DNA of 64,000 nucleotides, taken from positions 124,001-188,000 of the forward strand of contig JANSYJ010000005.1 in NCBI GenBank assembly GCA_024742495.1. Direction: 5' to 3'. How positions within the stretch are numbered: position 1 is the first letter of the stretch; every line of letters begins with the position of its first letter. Below are positions 1 through 7,728 of the stretch, piece after piece. A program made the translations under genes and the position numbers. This DNA comes from Bacteroidota bacterium. GTDB taxonomy: Bacteria; Bacteroidota; Bacteroidia; Flavobacteriales; Schleiferiaceae. The notes beneath the pieces were generated by a model that saw only the letters and a program-made list of their open reading frames with translations, was not told the DNA's origin and ran no database searches.

Positions 1-1962
1 CTCTAAATAGTTATTGGTGGTGCTATAAGTATAATAGGGTAAAGTACTAAACTGCTTAATGAGGGCCGAACGATCGGTACTTGGCTGTAGGAAGAAAATC
101 TGAACACCATCAAAATGCCGAAAGTCAACAAAGGGCACATTGGCCTTTCTTAAGAACTGACCACCGCTAATGTCAAATTGAGAAAGCCCAATATTTCCCC
201 AGCGGAATTGATGCTGGATGCCAAGGCTATGAAAGATGAAATCGGTTTGAGCATCTAAATAAGGCAGGCCAAGTTTAAGGTCGTAATAGATCTTGGGTGC
301 GCGCACCACCAAATTTTGTCTTCCCTTTAATACGTCTTGAAAACGCTGCTTATAACGCAGTTCATAGCGATCTTGAAATTGATAGGTTAAGTTAATATCC
401 AATCCTAAGGATCGATGACTGGGGAAGCCACCGGGGTTTATATTAGGCGCAAAACCCAGGTTGTTGAAATTATAACTAGCATCGGGATTAAAAAGGTTGA
501 AATTGGTTTTGTTGAAAACGGGGTAGCGCCAAGCGTATTCTGCCTCTAAGCCCAGAGTTAGTCCGCTAATCGACTCACCTTGATACTTTATCTTAAAGTA
601 ATCCTTCCCATACAAATTGATGTAATTTTCAGCCAAAGCAAGGTTGAAGAAGGTATTTAATACTGGAAGTATGGGTTCTTCTTCATTGAGTTGCTTGTAA
701 TCGGTTCCGCCTTCAATTGAGATGTTTAAGGGAAATGTTGAATTGGATTGCCAATTGAGTTCCGCTACTGGTTTAAATCTTTGGTCTGCCGTTCCTATGC
801 GTCCCTGAAGCCGCAAATTTAATTCACGAGATCCCGAGTTATAACCAAAAAGCGTTTGTCCGCGCCAGTATAATCCTTCCACGGGGTTAAATCCTAAACC
901 CCTATAAATGGGCGGTAAATCCCAGTAAAATTGTCCTTTGCGACGGGTATATCCGCGGTAAAAGTTTTTATAGAAAATATAGGGACCCGGATCAAGTCGG
1001 CTGGAGCCGAAGCTTCGAAATTGATTTTCGCGATTATCATTTATTTCTAAGCTGGACATATAAGCGGAGTCGAGGGGACTTCGTTCCCAAGCATCCCAAT
1101 AAGTACTGTCTGCATTAAAATTTTCCTTTTGCTGTTCATAAACCAATTTATCAAACTCCGACTTTTCCCAGAATTCACGATATCGAAAGCTTTGATATAC
1201 CTGTTGAACTTGGTAGTAACCACGGTAATTGAATAAATTCAAATGAAGCTCTATTACCTGATCAACAGCTTTATAGATGCCATTTTCAAGCTTAAAATTT
1301 TGTTTAACCGAAATACTATCTAATAACTCTAATTGATTATTTGCAGAAATACTAAACTCAGCATGAAGGGGTAAGCCACTATTTTTATCCAAGTCAATAA
1401 AGCCGGTCATGGCTGGGAATTTTTCTTTCCGCGCCCGAAAGCTTATACGAAGCTTAGTGCTGTCGCCCTTTGGCGGAGGATGAAGTTTAAAATCGTACAT
1501 CTTCGCTCCTTCTTCGCTTAGCGGGCTAACAAAACCACGGTCGAAAACCTCATTTAGGTAAATGCGCTGCTGAAGTAGATTGAAATCGTAGGAGGGAAGA
1601 TGCTGCCAATTGGGGATGGGCAATTTCCCTGACTCCCTTTTTAAAACCACCTTCTGATAGTAATGCTTTGGGTCGCCATACTCCGCCAAGATTAATGCCT
1701 CGCTATAATAAGCCATGCCCGAATCGCTTTTTGCGGGAATGAAAATCCCCGAAAAGGGCCATATATCGTAGGGAACTTCAAGCACTTGAGCCTTGCAGGT
1801 TTCCAAAACCCTCGCTTTATAGCTGTAATACTTTTGAAGATTTTGGGCTCTTTGCCCACGAACTTTGACTAAAACAGAATCAAGATTATCCTGCCCCGGT
1901 AAGGGGATTGTAAAGGCAAGGCAAAGGCAGAGCAGGATATTTGAGGTTTTAAACAAGTTCAT
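1..1962 (-). CDS. DUF5686-family outer-membrane protein, C-terminus cut by window edge
   Basis: The ORF track misses this gene because it runs off the left edge without a stop. Read from an ATG at 1962 it stays open for 654 codons. It starts with a signal peptide (hydrophobic ILLCLCLAF, likely cleavage after PGQ near residue 24). The body is rich in aromatic, strand-like segments such as FRYREFW, and near the edge reads TTNNYLE, which fits the barrel region of the Bacteroidota DUF5686 family. Many members carry an N-terminal carboxypeptidase-regulatory-like domain; here the mature protein seems to enter the DUF5686 part almost directly. It probably sits in the outer membrane, and its function is unknown. 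It diverges from the exonuclease gene across a 71-bp gap. I am confident it is a real gene and fairly confident of the family. Confidence 0.75.
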   Translation of the reverse strand, partial: MNLFKTSNILLCLCLAFTIPLPGQDNLDSVLVKVRGQRAQNLQKYYSYKARVLETCKAQVLEVPYDIWPFSGIFIPAKSDSGMAYYSEALILAEYGDPKHYYQKVVLKRESGKLPIPNWQHLPSYDFNLLQQRIYLNEVFDRGFVSPLSEEGAKMYDFKLHPPPKGDSTKLRISFRARKEKFPAMTGFIDLDKNSGLPLHAEFSISANNQLELLDSISVKQNFKLENGIYKAVDQVIELHLNLFNYRGYYQVQQVYQSFRYREFWEKSEFDKLVYEQQKENFNADSTYWDAWERSPLDSAYMSSLEINDNRENQFRSFGSSRLDPGPYIFYKNFYRGYTRRKGQFYWDLPPIYRGLGFNPVEGLYWRGQTLFGYNSGSRELNLRLQGRIGTADQRFKPVAELNWQSNSTFPLNISIEGGTDYKQLNEEEPILPVLNTFFNLALAENYINLYGKDYFKIKYQGESISGLTLGLEAEYAWRYPVFNKTNFNLFNPDASYNFNNLGFAPNINPGGFPSHRSLGLDINLTYQFQDRYELRYKQRFQDVLKGRQNLVVRAPKIYYDLKLGLPYLDAQTDFIFHSLGIQHQFRWGNIGLSQFDISGGQFLRKANVPFVDFRHFDGVQIFFLQPSTDRSALIKQFSTLPYYTYSTTNNYLE

Positions 1963-2020
1963 CCGAACACAAAGAAAATACATATGCGCCGCACAGACCT
2001 AAAAATTTTGCAAGAATAAA

Positions 2021-2028
2021 TATCTTCG
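2021..2028 (+). promoter_or_regulatory. Candidate -7 box TATCTTCG for the exonuclease gene
   Basis: TATCTTCG matches the Bacteroidota -7 consensus TAnnTTTG with one mismatch and lies 5 nt before the ATG, so transcription may begin at or beside the start codon. No good -33 TTTG is visible at the usual spacing. Confidence 0.4.
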
Positions 2029-2033
2029 TCCCG

Positions 2034-3308
2034 ATGTATTGCGTAGTAGATATTGAATCTTCCGGCGGTCCCTTTGGTAAGGAATCCATGATTGAGATTG
2101 CGGCTTTCCGTTATGATGGGGAAGAAGTGGTTGATCAGTTAATAAGTCTGGTACACCCGCATCGCAAGGTGCAGCCTTTTGTATCCAAGATGACCGGCAT
2201 AACCGACAAGATGCTGATTCGTGCGCCACGTTTTCATGAAATTGCCAAACGGCTGATTGAGATTACCGAAGATGCCGTAATTGTTGGTCATAATGTGGAG
2301 TTCGATTACCGCATGATTCGTCAGGAATTTGATCGTTTAGGCTATCAGTTTGAACGCTCTACCTTGGATACCATTAATTTAGCGGAGTCTTTAATCCCTG
2401 GTTTGAAGAGCTATGGCTTGGATTCATTATGTCAAGAATTAGGACTTACGAGACCAGCTAAACACCGCGCTGAGCACGATGCCAGAGCTACCTTGGAGCT
2501 ATTCGAGATTTTGAGGGATAAGGACCAAAGTAAAGGGATCAATTCCTTCGAGCAAAGTGTGCTTGAGGGTGATTATCACAAGGATAAAATTAGAGATCTA
2601 CTGCGATCGGTGAAGCATAATAAAGGCATTTATTATTTGCATGATCGGCATGGTAAACTTCTTTACTTGGGCGCTTCGGATAATGTGAAGGCGGCCATAA
2701 ATCGCCTTTTTATGGGCGATGGTGAGCGCATCACTAATTTGAAGGATTTAACTTATACCCTTAAAGTTGAGCCAACCGGTAATTGGTTAGTTGCTCGAAT
2801 TAAGAAACAAGAGGAATTAAATCTTACTCATCCAAGCTTTAATCGCATTCAGAAGCAAAGTTTCCAAGTGGGAATTTATGTAGATCAGCGCGAAAATCCA
2901 CCTAAAATTTATAGCAAGGACTTGGAGCAAGCGGGAAAAAAGAAAACCTTGTTTAAGGTTTCGAATAATACCGCCGCCCAGAGAGCTTTAAGGATGTATA
3001 ATCGCATGAAGAAAGGACAGCGCGCACAGGATATTTTAAAGCTGCTTTTGGATTTTCCTGAAAGAGCCTTGTTCCAGGCTAAAGGCCGGCAAAATGGTGA
3101 AAAAGCGGTTTTTGTAATTGAAGATGGGCAGTTGAAGGGTTACCTTTTTTACAAGCTCAACGATAAGTTAAAAAGCTGGGATCGCGTCCATAATTTAATG
3201 ACCCCCGTGCAGCCCGAGCCCGAATATCTCGACTTATTAAAGCTTGGGATTTTAGCCGGTGAGTTTAGTGCTTTAAGCGATAGCCACCTTTCATCAGCGG
3301 AAAGCTAA
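2034..3308 (+). CDS. DEDDh 3'-5' exonuclease (DnaQ-like) fused to a GIY-YIG (UvrC-like) domain
   Basis: Residues 1-165 form a DnaQ/epsilon-type proofreading exonuclease fold with all five acidic/His positions visible: D6 and E8 (VDIESSG), D91 (HNVEFDY), and H144-x4-D149 (HRAEHDA). Residues about 190-275 resemble the UvrC N-terminal GIY-YIG domain (GIYYL at 198-202, YLG at 211-213). A tail of about 150 residues follows. This fusion is widespread and usually annotated as an exonuclease domain protein; a role in DNA repair is inferred from the domains. The GIY-YIG half looks degenerate: the expected catalytic Arg and Glu are not at their usual places. The ATG follows a TATCTTCG box by only 5 nt. 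The stop overlaps the convergent barrel gene. Confidence 0.85.
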   Translation: MYCVVDIESSGGPFGKESMIEIAAFRYDGEEVVDQLISLVHPHRKVQPFVSKMTGITDKMLIRAPRFHEIAKRLIEITEDAVIVGHNVEFDYRMIRQEFDRLGYQFERSTLDTINLAESLIPGLKSYGLDSLCQELGLTRPAKHRAEHDARATLELFEILRDKDQSKGINSFEQSVLEGDYHKDKIRDLLRSVKHNKGIYYLHDRHGKLLYLGASDNVKAAINRLFMGDGERITNLKDLTYTLKVEPTGNWLVARIKKQEELNLTHPSFNRIQKQSFQVGIYVDQRENPPKIYSKDLEQAGKKKTLFKVSNNTAAQRALRMYNRMKKGQRAQDILKLLLDFPERALFQAKGRQNGEKAVFVIEDGQLKGYLFYKLNDKLKSWDRVHNLMTPVQPEPEYLDLLKLGILAGEFSALSDSHLSSAES

Positions 3309-3913
3309 AAAATCTCAAAAGCCAAGCACAGTAAAATTTGGCTGGTCCTAAGGTCTACTTGATAATTGGTGTTATCAATAATTAGATTCGAAGCCCAAGG
3401 CGAGAAGGCTCCTTCATATCTAAAATCAATCAGAAGTTTCTTTACTTCAAAACCAAGGCCCAGTTGATAGCCAAAAGTGCCGCTCTCTAAATCGGTTTTT
3501 ACCGCCCCGGTAAGATCGCTAATATTAGCACTGTAAACCGGTCCGGCCATTAGGCGAAAAGCTCCAAATTGTTTTCCAATTAGCAGGGGGATATCCACTC
3601 TGCTCAAATCCAGCTCTAGGCTTCGGCTGGGGCTGTTCGCTCCTTGGTCGGCGTTTACGCTTTGGCTTATCTGAGAGAAAATTACCTCTGGTTGAATGAA
3701 AAAATCATCCGTTTCAATTTTAAAGTAAAGACCAGCGTGTATGCTTAATTCACGCTCGGCATCTTCAATACCTTCAATGGCCTGTTGTGCACTTTCAAAG
3801 TCGTTAATTCCAGCTTTTGCTAAGCCTACTCCTGCACGAAGGCCAAAATCTAATTGGGCTTTTAAGCCGTTGCTTGATAGCAGAACTAGAAGAATAATAA
3901 CACTTTTTTTCAT
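3305..3913 (-). CDS. Secreted PorT-like outer-membrane beta-barrel protein
   Basis: A 202-residue protein with a clear signal peptide (KKSVIILLVLLSSNGLKAQ) followed by LDFGLRAGVGLAKAGIND, the usual opening of small Bacteroidota outer-membrane beta-barrels of the PorT/OMP_b-brl_2 type. Later segments (FFIQPEVIFSQ, LIGKQFGAFRLMAGP, FGYQLGLGFEVKKLLIDFRYE, ending in a terminal F) fit repeated amphipathic strands. It probably sits in the outer membrane; no enzymatic motif is visible and the role is unknown. It lies 2 bp downstream of purC on the same strand and may be cotranscribed with phoH-purC. Its stop overlaps the stop of the convergent exonuclease gene. Confidence 0.75.
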   Translation of the reverse strand: MKKSVIILLVLLSSNGLKAQLDFGLRAGVGLAKAGINDFESAQQAIEGIEDAERELSIHAGLYFKIETDDFFIQPEVIFSQISQSVNADQGANSPSRSLELDLSRVDIPLLIGKQFGAFRLMAGPVYSANISDLTGAVKTDLESGTFGYQLGLGFEVKKLLIDFRYEGAFSPWASNLIIDNTNYQVDLRTSQILLCLAFEIF

Positions 3914-3915
3914 CG

Positions 3916-4863
3916 CTAATGCTTTAAATAATTTATCACGTTTTTTTCAATCCGCGCTTCAGGCTCTCCACTTAAAGGCAATTCCAATTTAGCTCCGGTA
4001 ATTTTTTCAAATAATTCTGCATAGCGATCGCTAACTTCTTTGATGAAGCCTTCGGTCATCTCAGGAACGGATTGCCCTTCTTTTCCTTGAAAGCCATTTT
4101 CCATTAACCACTCCCTCACAAACTCCTTACTCAATTGCTTTTGCGCTTCCCCTTTTTCTTGTCTGTTATCATAGCCATCAGCATAAAAATAGCGCGAGGA
4201 ATCTGGGGTGTGAATTTCATCAATTAGTATGATCTGGCCTTTGGCATTCTTGCCGAATTCATACTTAGTATCTACTAAAAGCAAACCTCTCTCGCGGGCC
4301 ATTTCCTGCCCTCGCTTAAATAAAGCGCGGGTATAGTCTTCCAGTTGGAGGTAATCATTCTCGCTTACAATACCTTGTTCCAAAATTGCTTCTCTGCTAA
4401 TATCTTCATCATGTTCACCTTGATCGGCCTTAGTGGTCGGGGTGATGATTGGCGTTTCGAAAGCCTGATTTTCTTTAAGACCTTCAGCTAGAGGGATTCC
4501 ACAAAGGCTTCGCTCCCCGCTTTTATAGGTTCGCCAAGCATGTCCAGTAAGGTAGCCTCTGATAACCATCTCCACTTTAAAAGGCTCAGCCTTTTGTCCA
4601 ATGGTAACCATGGGGTCAATCATGGCTTTTTTCCAATTGGGAACAATATCTGCCGTAGCATCTAGGAAATGATTGGCAATTTGGTTTAAAACTTGGCCTT
4701 TGCCAGGGATGCCTTTAGGGAGTACAACATCAAAGGCTGAGATGCGATCTGAGGCAATCATCACTAATTGGTCTTCTCCAATGCTATAAACATCCCTTAC
4801 TTTACCTTGGTAAAAGTTCGTTTGTCCTGGAAATTGAAAATTAGTCTTGGTTAGAGCTTTCAT
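3916..4863 (-). CDS. purC: Phosphoribosylaminoimidazole-succinocarboxamide synthase
   Basis: SAICAR synthetase joins CAIR and aspartate using ATP in de novo purine synthesis. The N-terminus has the family signature [11 protein letters not shown] (residues about 18-28), followed by [15 protein letters not shown] and [10 protein letters not shown]. The nucleotide/aspartate part contains [10 protein letters not shown] and [13 protein letters not shown]. At 315 residues it matches the longer form common in Bacteroidota. The start overlaps the 3' end of phoH by 23 bp, so the two are probably translated from one mRNA. Cytosolic. Confidence 0.97.
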   Translation of the reverse strand: MKALTKTNFQFPGQTNFYQGKVRDVYSIGEDQLVMIASDRISAFDVVLPKGIPGKGQVLNQIANHFLDATADIVPNWKKAMIDPMVTIGQKAEPFKVEMVIRGYLTGHAWRTYKSGERSLCGIPLAEGLKENQAFETPIITPTTKADQGEHDEDISREAILEQGIVSENDYLQLEDYTRALFKRGQEMARERGLLLVDTKYEFGKNAKGQIILIDEIHTPDSSRYFYADGYDNRQEKGEAQKQLSKEFVREWLMENGFQGKEGQSVPEMTEGFIKEVSDRYAELFEKITGAKLELPLSGEPEARIEKNVINYLKH

Positions 4864-5806
4864 TTTTTTCTTCTTTATCGTAAGCGCGGATAATATCTTT
4901 CACCAATTGATGACGAATTACGTCGTTCTCCGCCAGGTAAATTTGATCAATACCTTCAATTCCTTTTAATATGTAGAGGGCCTCTTTTAGTCCAGAAACT
5001 TGCTTCCGTGGAAGGTCGATTTGAGAGGCATCACCGGTAACAATAAATTTTGCCGAAGAGCCCATCCGGGTTAAAAACATTTTCATTTGGGCCCTAGTTG
5101 TATTTTGGGCTTCATCTAAAATTACAAATGCCCGATCCAAGGTGCGGCCGCGCATAAAGGCCAAAGGTGCAATTTGTATAGTACCACTCTCAAGGTAGTA
5201 AGCCAATTTTTCGGGAGGAATCATTTCCCTTAAAGCATCATATAAAGGCTGCAAGTAGGGGTCTAGTTTCTCCTTTAAATCTCCCGGTAGGAAACCCAAA
5301 TTTTCCCCAGCCTCAACTGCAGGTCTGGTTAGGATAATCCTTTTAATTTCCTTGTTTTTTAAGGCGCGCACTGCGAGGGCAACAGCGGTATAGGTTTTAC
5401 CCGTACCTGCCGGACCAACAGCGAAAATCACATCATTATCATCAATGGATTTCAGCATGCGCCTCTGATTGAGGGTGCGGGCTTTAATCGGCTGTCCATT
5501 GGTGCCAAAAAGAATCACATCACTCCCAGAGTGATCCGTAGATTCCAAAACCATCTCATCCTTCAAAATGCGATCAATTTGATTTAGACTTAGGGAGTTA
5601 AACCGATTTAGATAATTAATGATTTCTTCAACCTTTTCCTCAAATTTAAGGATTTGGCTTTCCTCGCCATTCACTTTAATCTTATCGCCACGAGCGGTAA
5701 TTTTCAGTTCGGGAAAGTAGCTCTTAATTAGGTTGAGATACTTGTTATTCGCGCCGTAAATCTCCAGTGGATCAACGGATTCGACGTTCAGGGTTTTTTC
5801 GCTCAA
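4841..5806 (-). CDS. phoH: PhoH family ATPase, TTG start
   Basis: A 321-residue P-loop NTPase of the PhoH/YbeZ group. Walker A is GPAGTGKT at residues 131-138, Walker B VILDEAQN near 228-235, and [13 protein letters not shown] is the family sensor segment. The N-terminal ~100 residues look like the KH-type domain common in Bacteroidota PhoH. PhoH proteins are linked to RNA metabolism and phosphate stress, but the exact role is unsettled. The gene starts with TTG: the first codons read TTG AGC GAA AAA, an in-frame TGA lies five codons upstream, and the N-terminus aligns with the family from this point. It overlaps purC and diverges from the SAM hydrolase-like gene across 103 bp. Confidence 0.93.
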   Translation of the reverse strand: MSEKTLNVESVDPLEIYGANNKYLNLIKSYFPELKITARGDKIKVNGEESQILKFEEKVEEIINYLNRFNSLSLNQIDRILKDEMVLESTDHSGSDVILFGTNGQPIKARTLNQRRMLKSIDDNDVIFAVGPAGTGKTYTAVALAVRALKNKEIKRIILTRPAVEAGENLGFLPGDLKEKLDPYLQPLYDALREMIPPEKLAYYLESGTIQIAPLAFMRGRTLDRAFVILDEAQNTTRAQMKMFLTRMGSSAKFIVTGDASQIDLPRKQVSGLKEALYILKGIEGIDQIYLAENDVIRHQLVKDIIRAYDKEEKNESSNQD

Positions 5807-5848
5807 ATTACTCTGGCTTCAATGATTTAAGCTTGCGCTTGTTTTAAA

Positions 5849-5856
5849 TACTTTTG
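5849..5856 (+). promoter_or_regulatory. Candidate -7 box TACTTTTG ahead of the SAM hydrolase-gldFG operon
   Basis: TACTTTTG is a perfect TAnnTTTG match about 54 bp upstream of the ATG at 5910, in the gap divergent from phoH. Two TTG triplets lie 5-13 bp upstream, closer than the usual -33 spacing. Confidence 0.5.
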
Positions 5857-5909
5857 TGCTACAAAATAACAACAAAAAGGTCGATTGGCATTTTAGCTAA
5901 TCCGGGTTC

Positions 5910-6707
5910 ATGGCATTAATTACCCTTAGTTCAGATTACGGATACAAAGACCCCTACCGCGCTATGGTACACGGGACTATCGCCGCTCAGGCTCCAGACC
6001 TTAAGGTTGTTGACTTAAGTCATGGCTTGCAGCCGGGTAACCTCATTGAGTCTGCTTTTGTGGTTGGCCACGCCAGTAAGAGTTTCCCCGCTGGAACGGT
6101 GCATATGATTTTAAATAGTGAGTTGGCAGGACAAGGACAATGGCTAGCCATGGAGCTGGAGGGGCAGTTTTTTATCGCGGCGGATAATGGAGTATTAAGT
6201 CTATTGCAGGAATCGAGAAGAGCGCAAAGCCTTCATCGTATAGAAATAGGAGAGCAGGAAGGGAGTTTATTTCCCGGTCGCGACTTTTTAGCGCAAGCGG
6301 CTATCCATCTTGCCCAAAAGGGAGCGATTAGTTTATTGGGTAAGCCGATTGAACAAATTAAAAACAGCAGCATGCCCAGGCCGCAGGTGGATTCGATTCG
6401 AAAACGAATAAACGGTCATGTGATCTATGTTGATAATTATGGCAACCTTATTACGAATATTCGTCAACAAGATTTGCTGGAAGCCCTACAAGCGGATAAA
6501 TTGGAAGTGCATTTACCCAGAAATAGAGATTTGAATAAAATTAGTAAGTCCTATAAGGATATTGGTCAAGATGGAGTTCTTGCCCTTATTAATTCTTTAG
6601 GTTTGCTGGAAATTGCCTTCAGAGATGGGCAAAGTACGGCCGGTAATGGAGCCAGCACTTTACTGGGCTTAGGTATAATGAGTGAAATTACTATCACATA
6701 CGAATGA
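5910..6707 (+). CDS. S-adenosyl-L-methionine hydrolase / hydroxide adenosyltransferase family protein (DUF62)
   Basis: This 265-residue protein matches the fluorinase-related family that splits SAM to adenosine and methionine. Visible signatures are TLSSDYGYKDPYRAMVHG at the N-terminus, VVDLSHGLQPGNLIESAF, and FIAADNGVLSLL in the N-terminal domain, plus the C-terminal-domain motif VIYVDNYGNLITNI. The segment after GTVH reads MILNSELAG rather than the VVDPGVG seen in many members, a variant I recall from Bacteroidota homologues. It heads an operon: its stop overlaps the next start as ATGA. What it does beside gldFG is unclear; housekeeping SAM turnover is the family inference. Confidence 0.88.
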   Translation: MALITLSSDYGYKDPYRAMVHGTIAAQAPDLKVVDLSHGLQPGNLIESAFVVGHASKSFPAGTVHMILNSELAGQGQWLAMELEGQFFIAADNGVLSLLQESRRAQSLHRIEIGEQEGSLFPGRDFLAQAAIHLAQKGAISLLGKPIEQIKNSSMPRPQVDSIRKRINGHVIYVDNYGNLITNIRQQDLLEALQADKLEVHLPRNRDLNKISKSYKDIGQDGVLALINSLGLLEIAFRDGQSTAGNGASTLLGLGIMSEITITYE

Positions 6708-7000
6708 TCGTTCGCATTGTAAAAATGACTTTTCGGGAAGAAGAAGTGCCTGAATTTCTAGCTAATTTTCATGAGCACAAGGCACGGATTCGCGCCTTTT
6801 CAGGTTGTGAAAGACTGCTATTGTTGAAGGATCTTAATAAGCCGAATATTTATTTTACCTATAGCTGGTGGCACAGTGAGGAGGATTTGGAGCGCTATCG
6901 CCATTCATCATTATTTAAAGGTGTTTGGGCCTTTACCAAGGCATTATTTGCGGAGAAAGCTGAAGCATGGAGTACCGAAGAAATTGAAGCACTACGATGA
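6704..7000 (+). CDS. Antibiotic biosynthesis monooxygenase (ABM)-domain protein
   Basis: A 98-residue single-domain ferredoxin-like protein of the dimeric alpha/beta-barrel ABM type. The usual features are visible: an N-terminal strand IVRIVKMTFREEEVPEFLANF, the central CERLLLLKDLNKPNIYFTYSWW, and ESEDLxxYRxSxLF-like EEDLERYRHSSLFKGVW. Such proteins can be quinol or heme-degrading monooxygenases, but most small ones have no known substrate. It is coupled by 4-nt ATGA overlaps to both the SAM hydrolase-like gene upstream and gldF downstream, so it is translated from the same operon. Confidence 0.75.
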   Translation: MIVRIVKMTFREEEVPEFLANFHEHKARIRAFSGCERLLLLKDLNKPNIYFTYSWWHSEEDLERYRHSSLFKGVWAFTKALFAEKAEAWSTEEIEALR

Positions 7001-7728
7001 TTGCATTAATACAGAAAGAAATTCGCGCCTTTTTTGGTAGCATTATCGGCTATTTGGTGATTTTGGTTTACCTATTGATCAATGGGGTGTTTTTATGGCT
7101 CTTTCCTGGCAACTTTAATATACTCGATGGCGGGTATGCCAGCTTGGGGAACCTCTTTACTATTTCGCCCTGGGTATTTCTTTTTCTAATTCCAGCTTTA
7201 AGCATGCGCTTGTTTGCCGATGAAAAAAAGGCGGGCACCATGGAGCTTTTATTTACCAAACCTTTATCAGACCTTCAAATAATCTTAGCCAAATACAGCG
7301 CGGGTTTACTTCTATTGCTGGTCGCCCTTTTGCCAACCATACTTTACTATTACAGCGTTTATCAATTAGGAGCGCCTCCAGGAAATTTAGATAGCGGTGG
7401 AACCTTTGGTTCCTATATTGGCCTTCTTTTTCTGGGAGCAGCATTTTTAAGTATCGGGCTGTTTGCCTCTTCCTTAACCGATAACCAAATCGTAGCCTTT
7501 TTGCTGGCAATGTTTTTATGCTTTTTTGTTTTTTATGGATTTGATCAAATTGCAGGCTTTGAGCTCTTCGGTACGGCCGACTTATTAATCCTTAAACTTG
7601 GGATAAATGAACATTATGTATCCATGAGTCGGGGGGTAATTGATAGTCGTGATGTCCTCTATTTTTTAAGTGTAATAGCCCTCTTTGTTGGCGCAACACG
7701 TTTAGTCATTCAAAGTCGTAAATGGTGA
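6997..7728 (+). CDS. gldF: Gliding motility-associated ABC transporter permease GldF
   Basis: A 243-residue ABC-2-type membrane permease. It opens with MIALIQKEIRAFFGSIIGYLVILVYLLINGVFLWLFPG, a hallmark of GldF, and has about six hydrophobic segments, with the conserved cytoplasmic loop MRLFADEKKAGTMELLFTKPLSDLQIILAKY between them. In Flavobacterium, GldF works with GldG and the ATPase GldA, and mutants were described as non-gliding. The ATPase gene gldA is not in this window. The start overlaps the ABM gene stop, and its TGA overlaps the gldG ATG (TGATG). Confidence 0.93.
   Translation: MIALIQKEIRAFFGSIIGYLVILVYLLINGVFLWLFPGNFNILDGGYASLGNLFTISPWVFLFLIPALSMRLFADEKKAGTMELLFTKPLSDLQIILAKYSAGLLLLLVALLPTILYYYSVYQLGAPPGNLDSGGTFGSYIGLLFLGAAFLSIGLFASSLTDNQIVAFLLAMFLCFFVFYGFDQIAGFELFGTADLLILKLGINEHYVSMSRGVIDSRDVLYFLSVIALFVGATRLVIQSRKW

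Noticed and set aside
1-1962. Possible frameshifted pseudogene, since the ORF track shows nothing here
   Set aside because: Manual translation on the minus strand is open for all 654 codons; the ORF is missing only because its stop lies outside the window.
5797-5815. TAATTTG overlapping the phoH and tex TTG starts as a promoter -7 box
   Set aside because: The box would overlap the start codon itself, placing the transcription start inside the gene.
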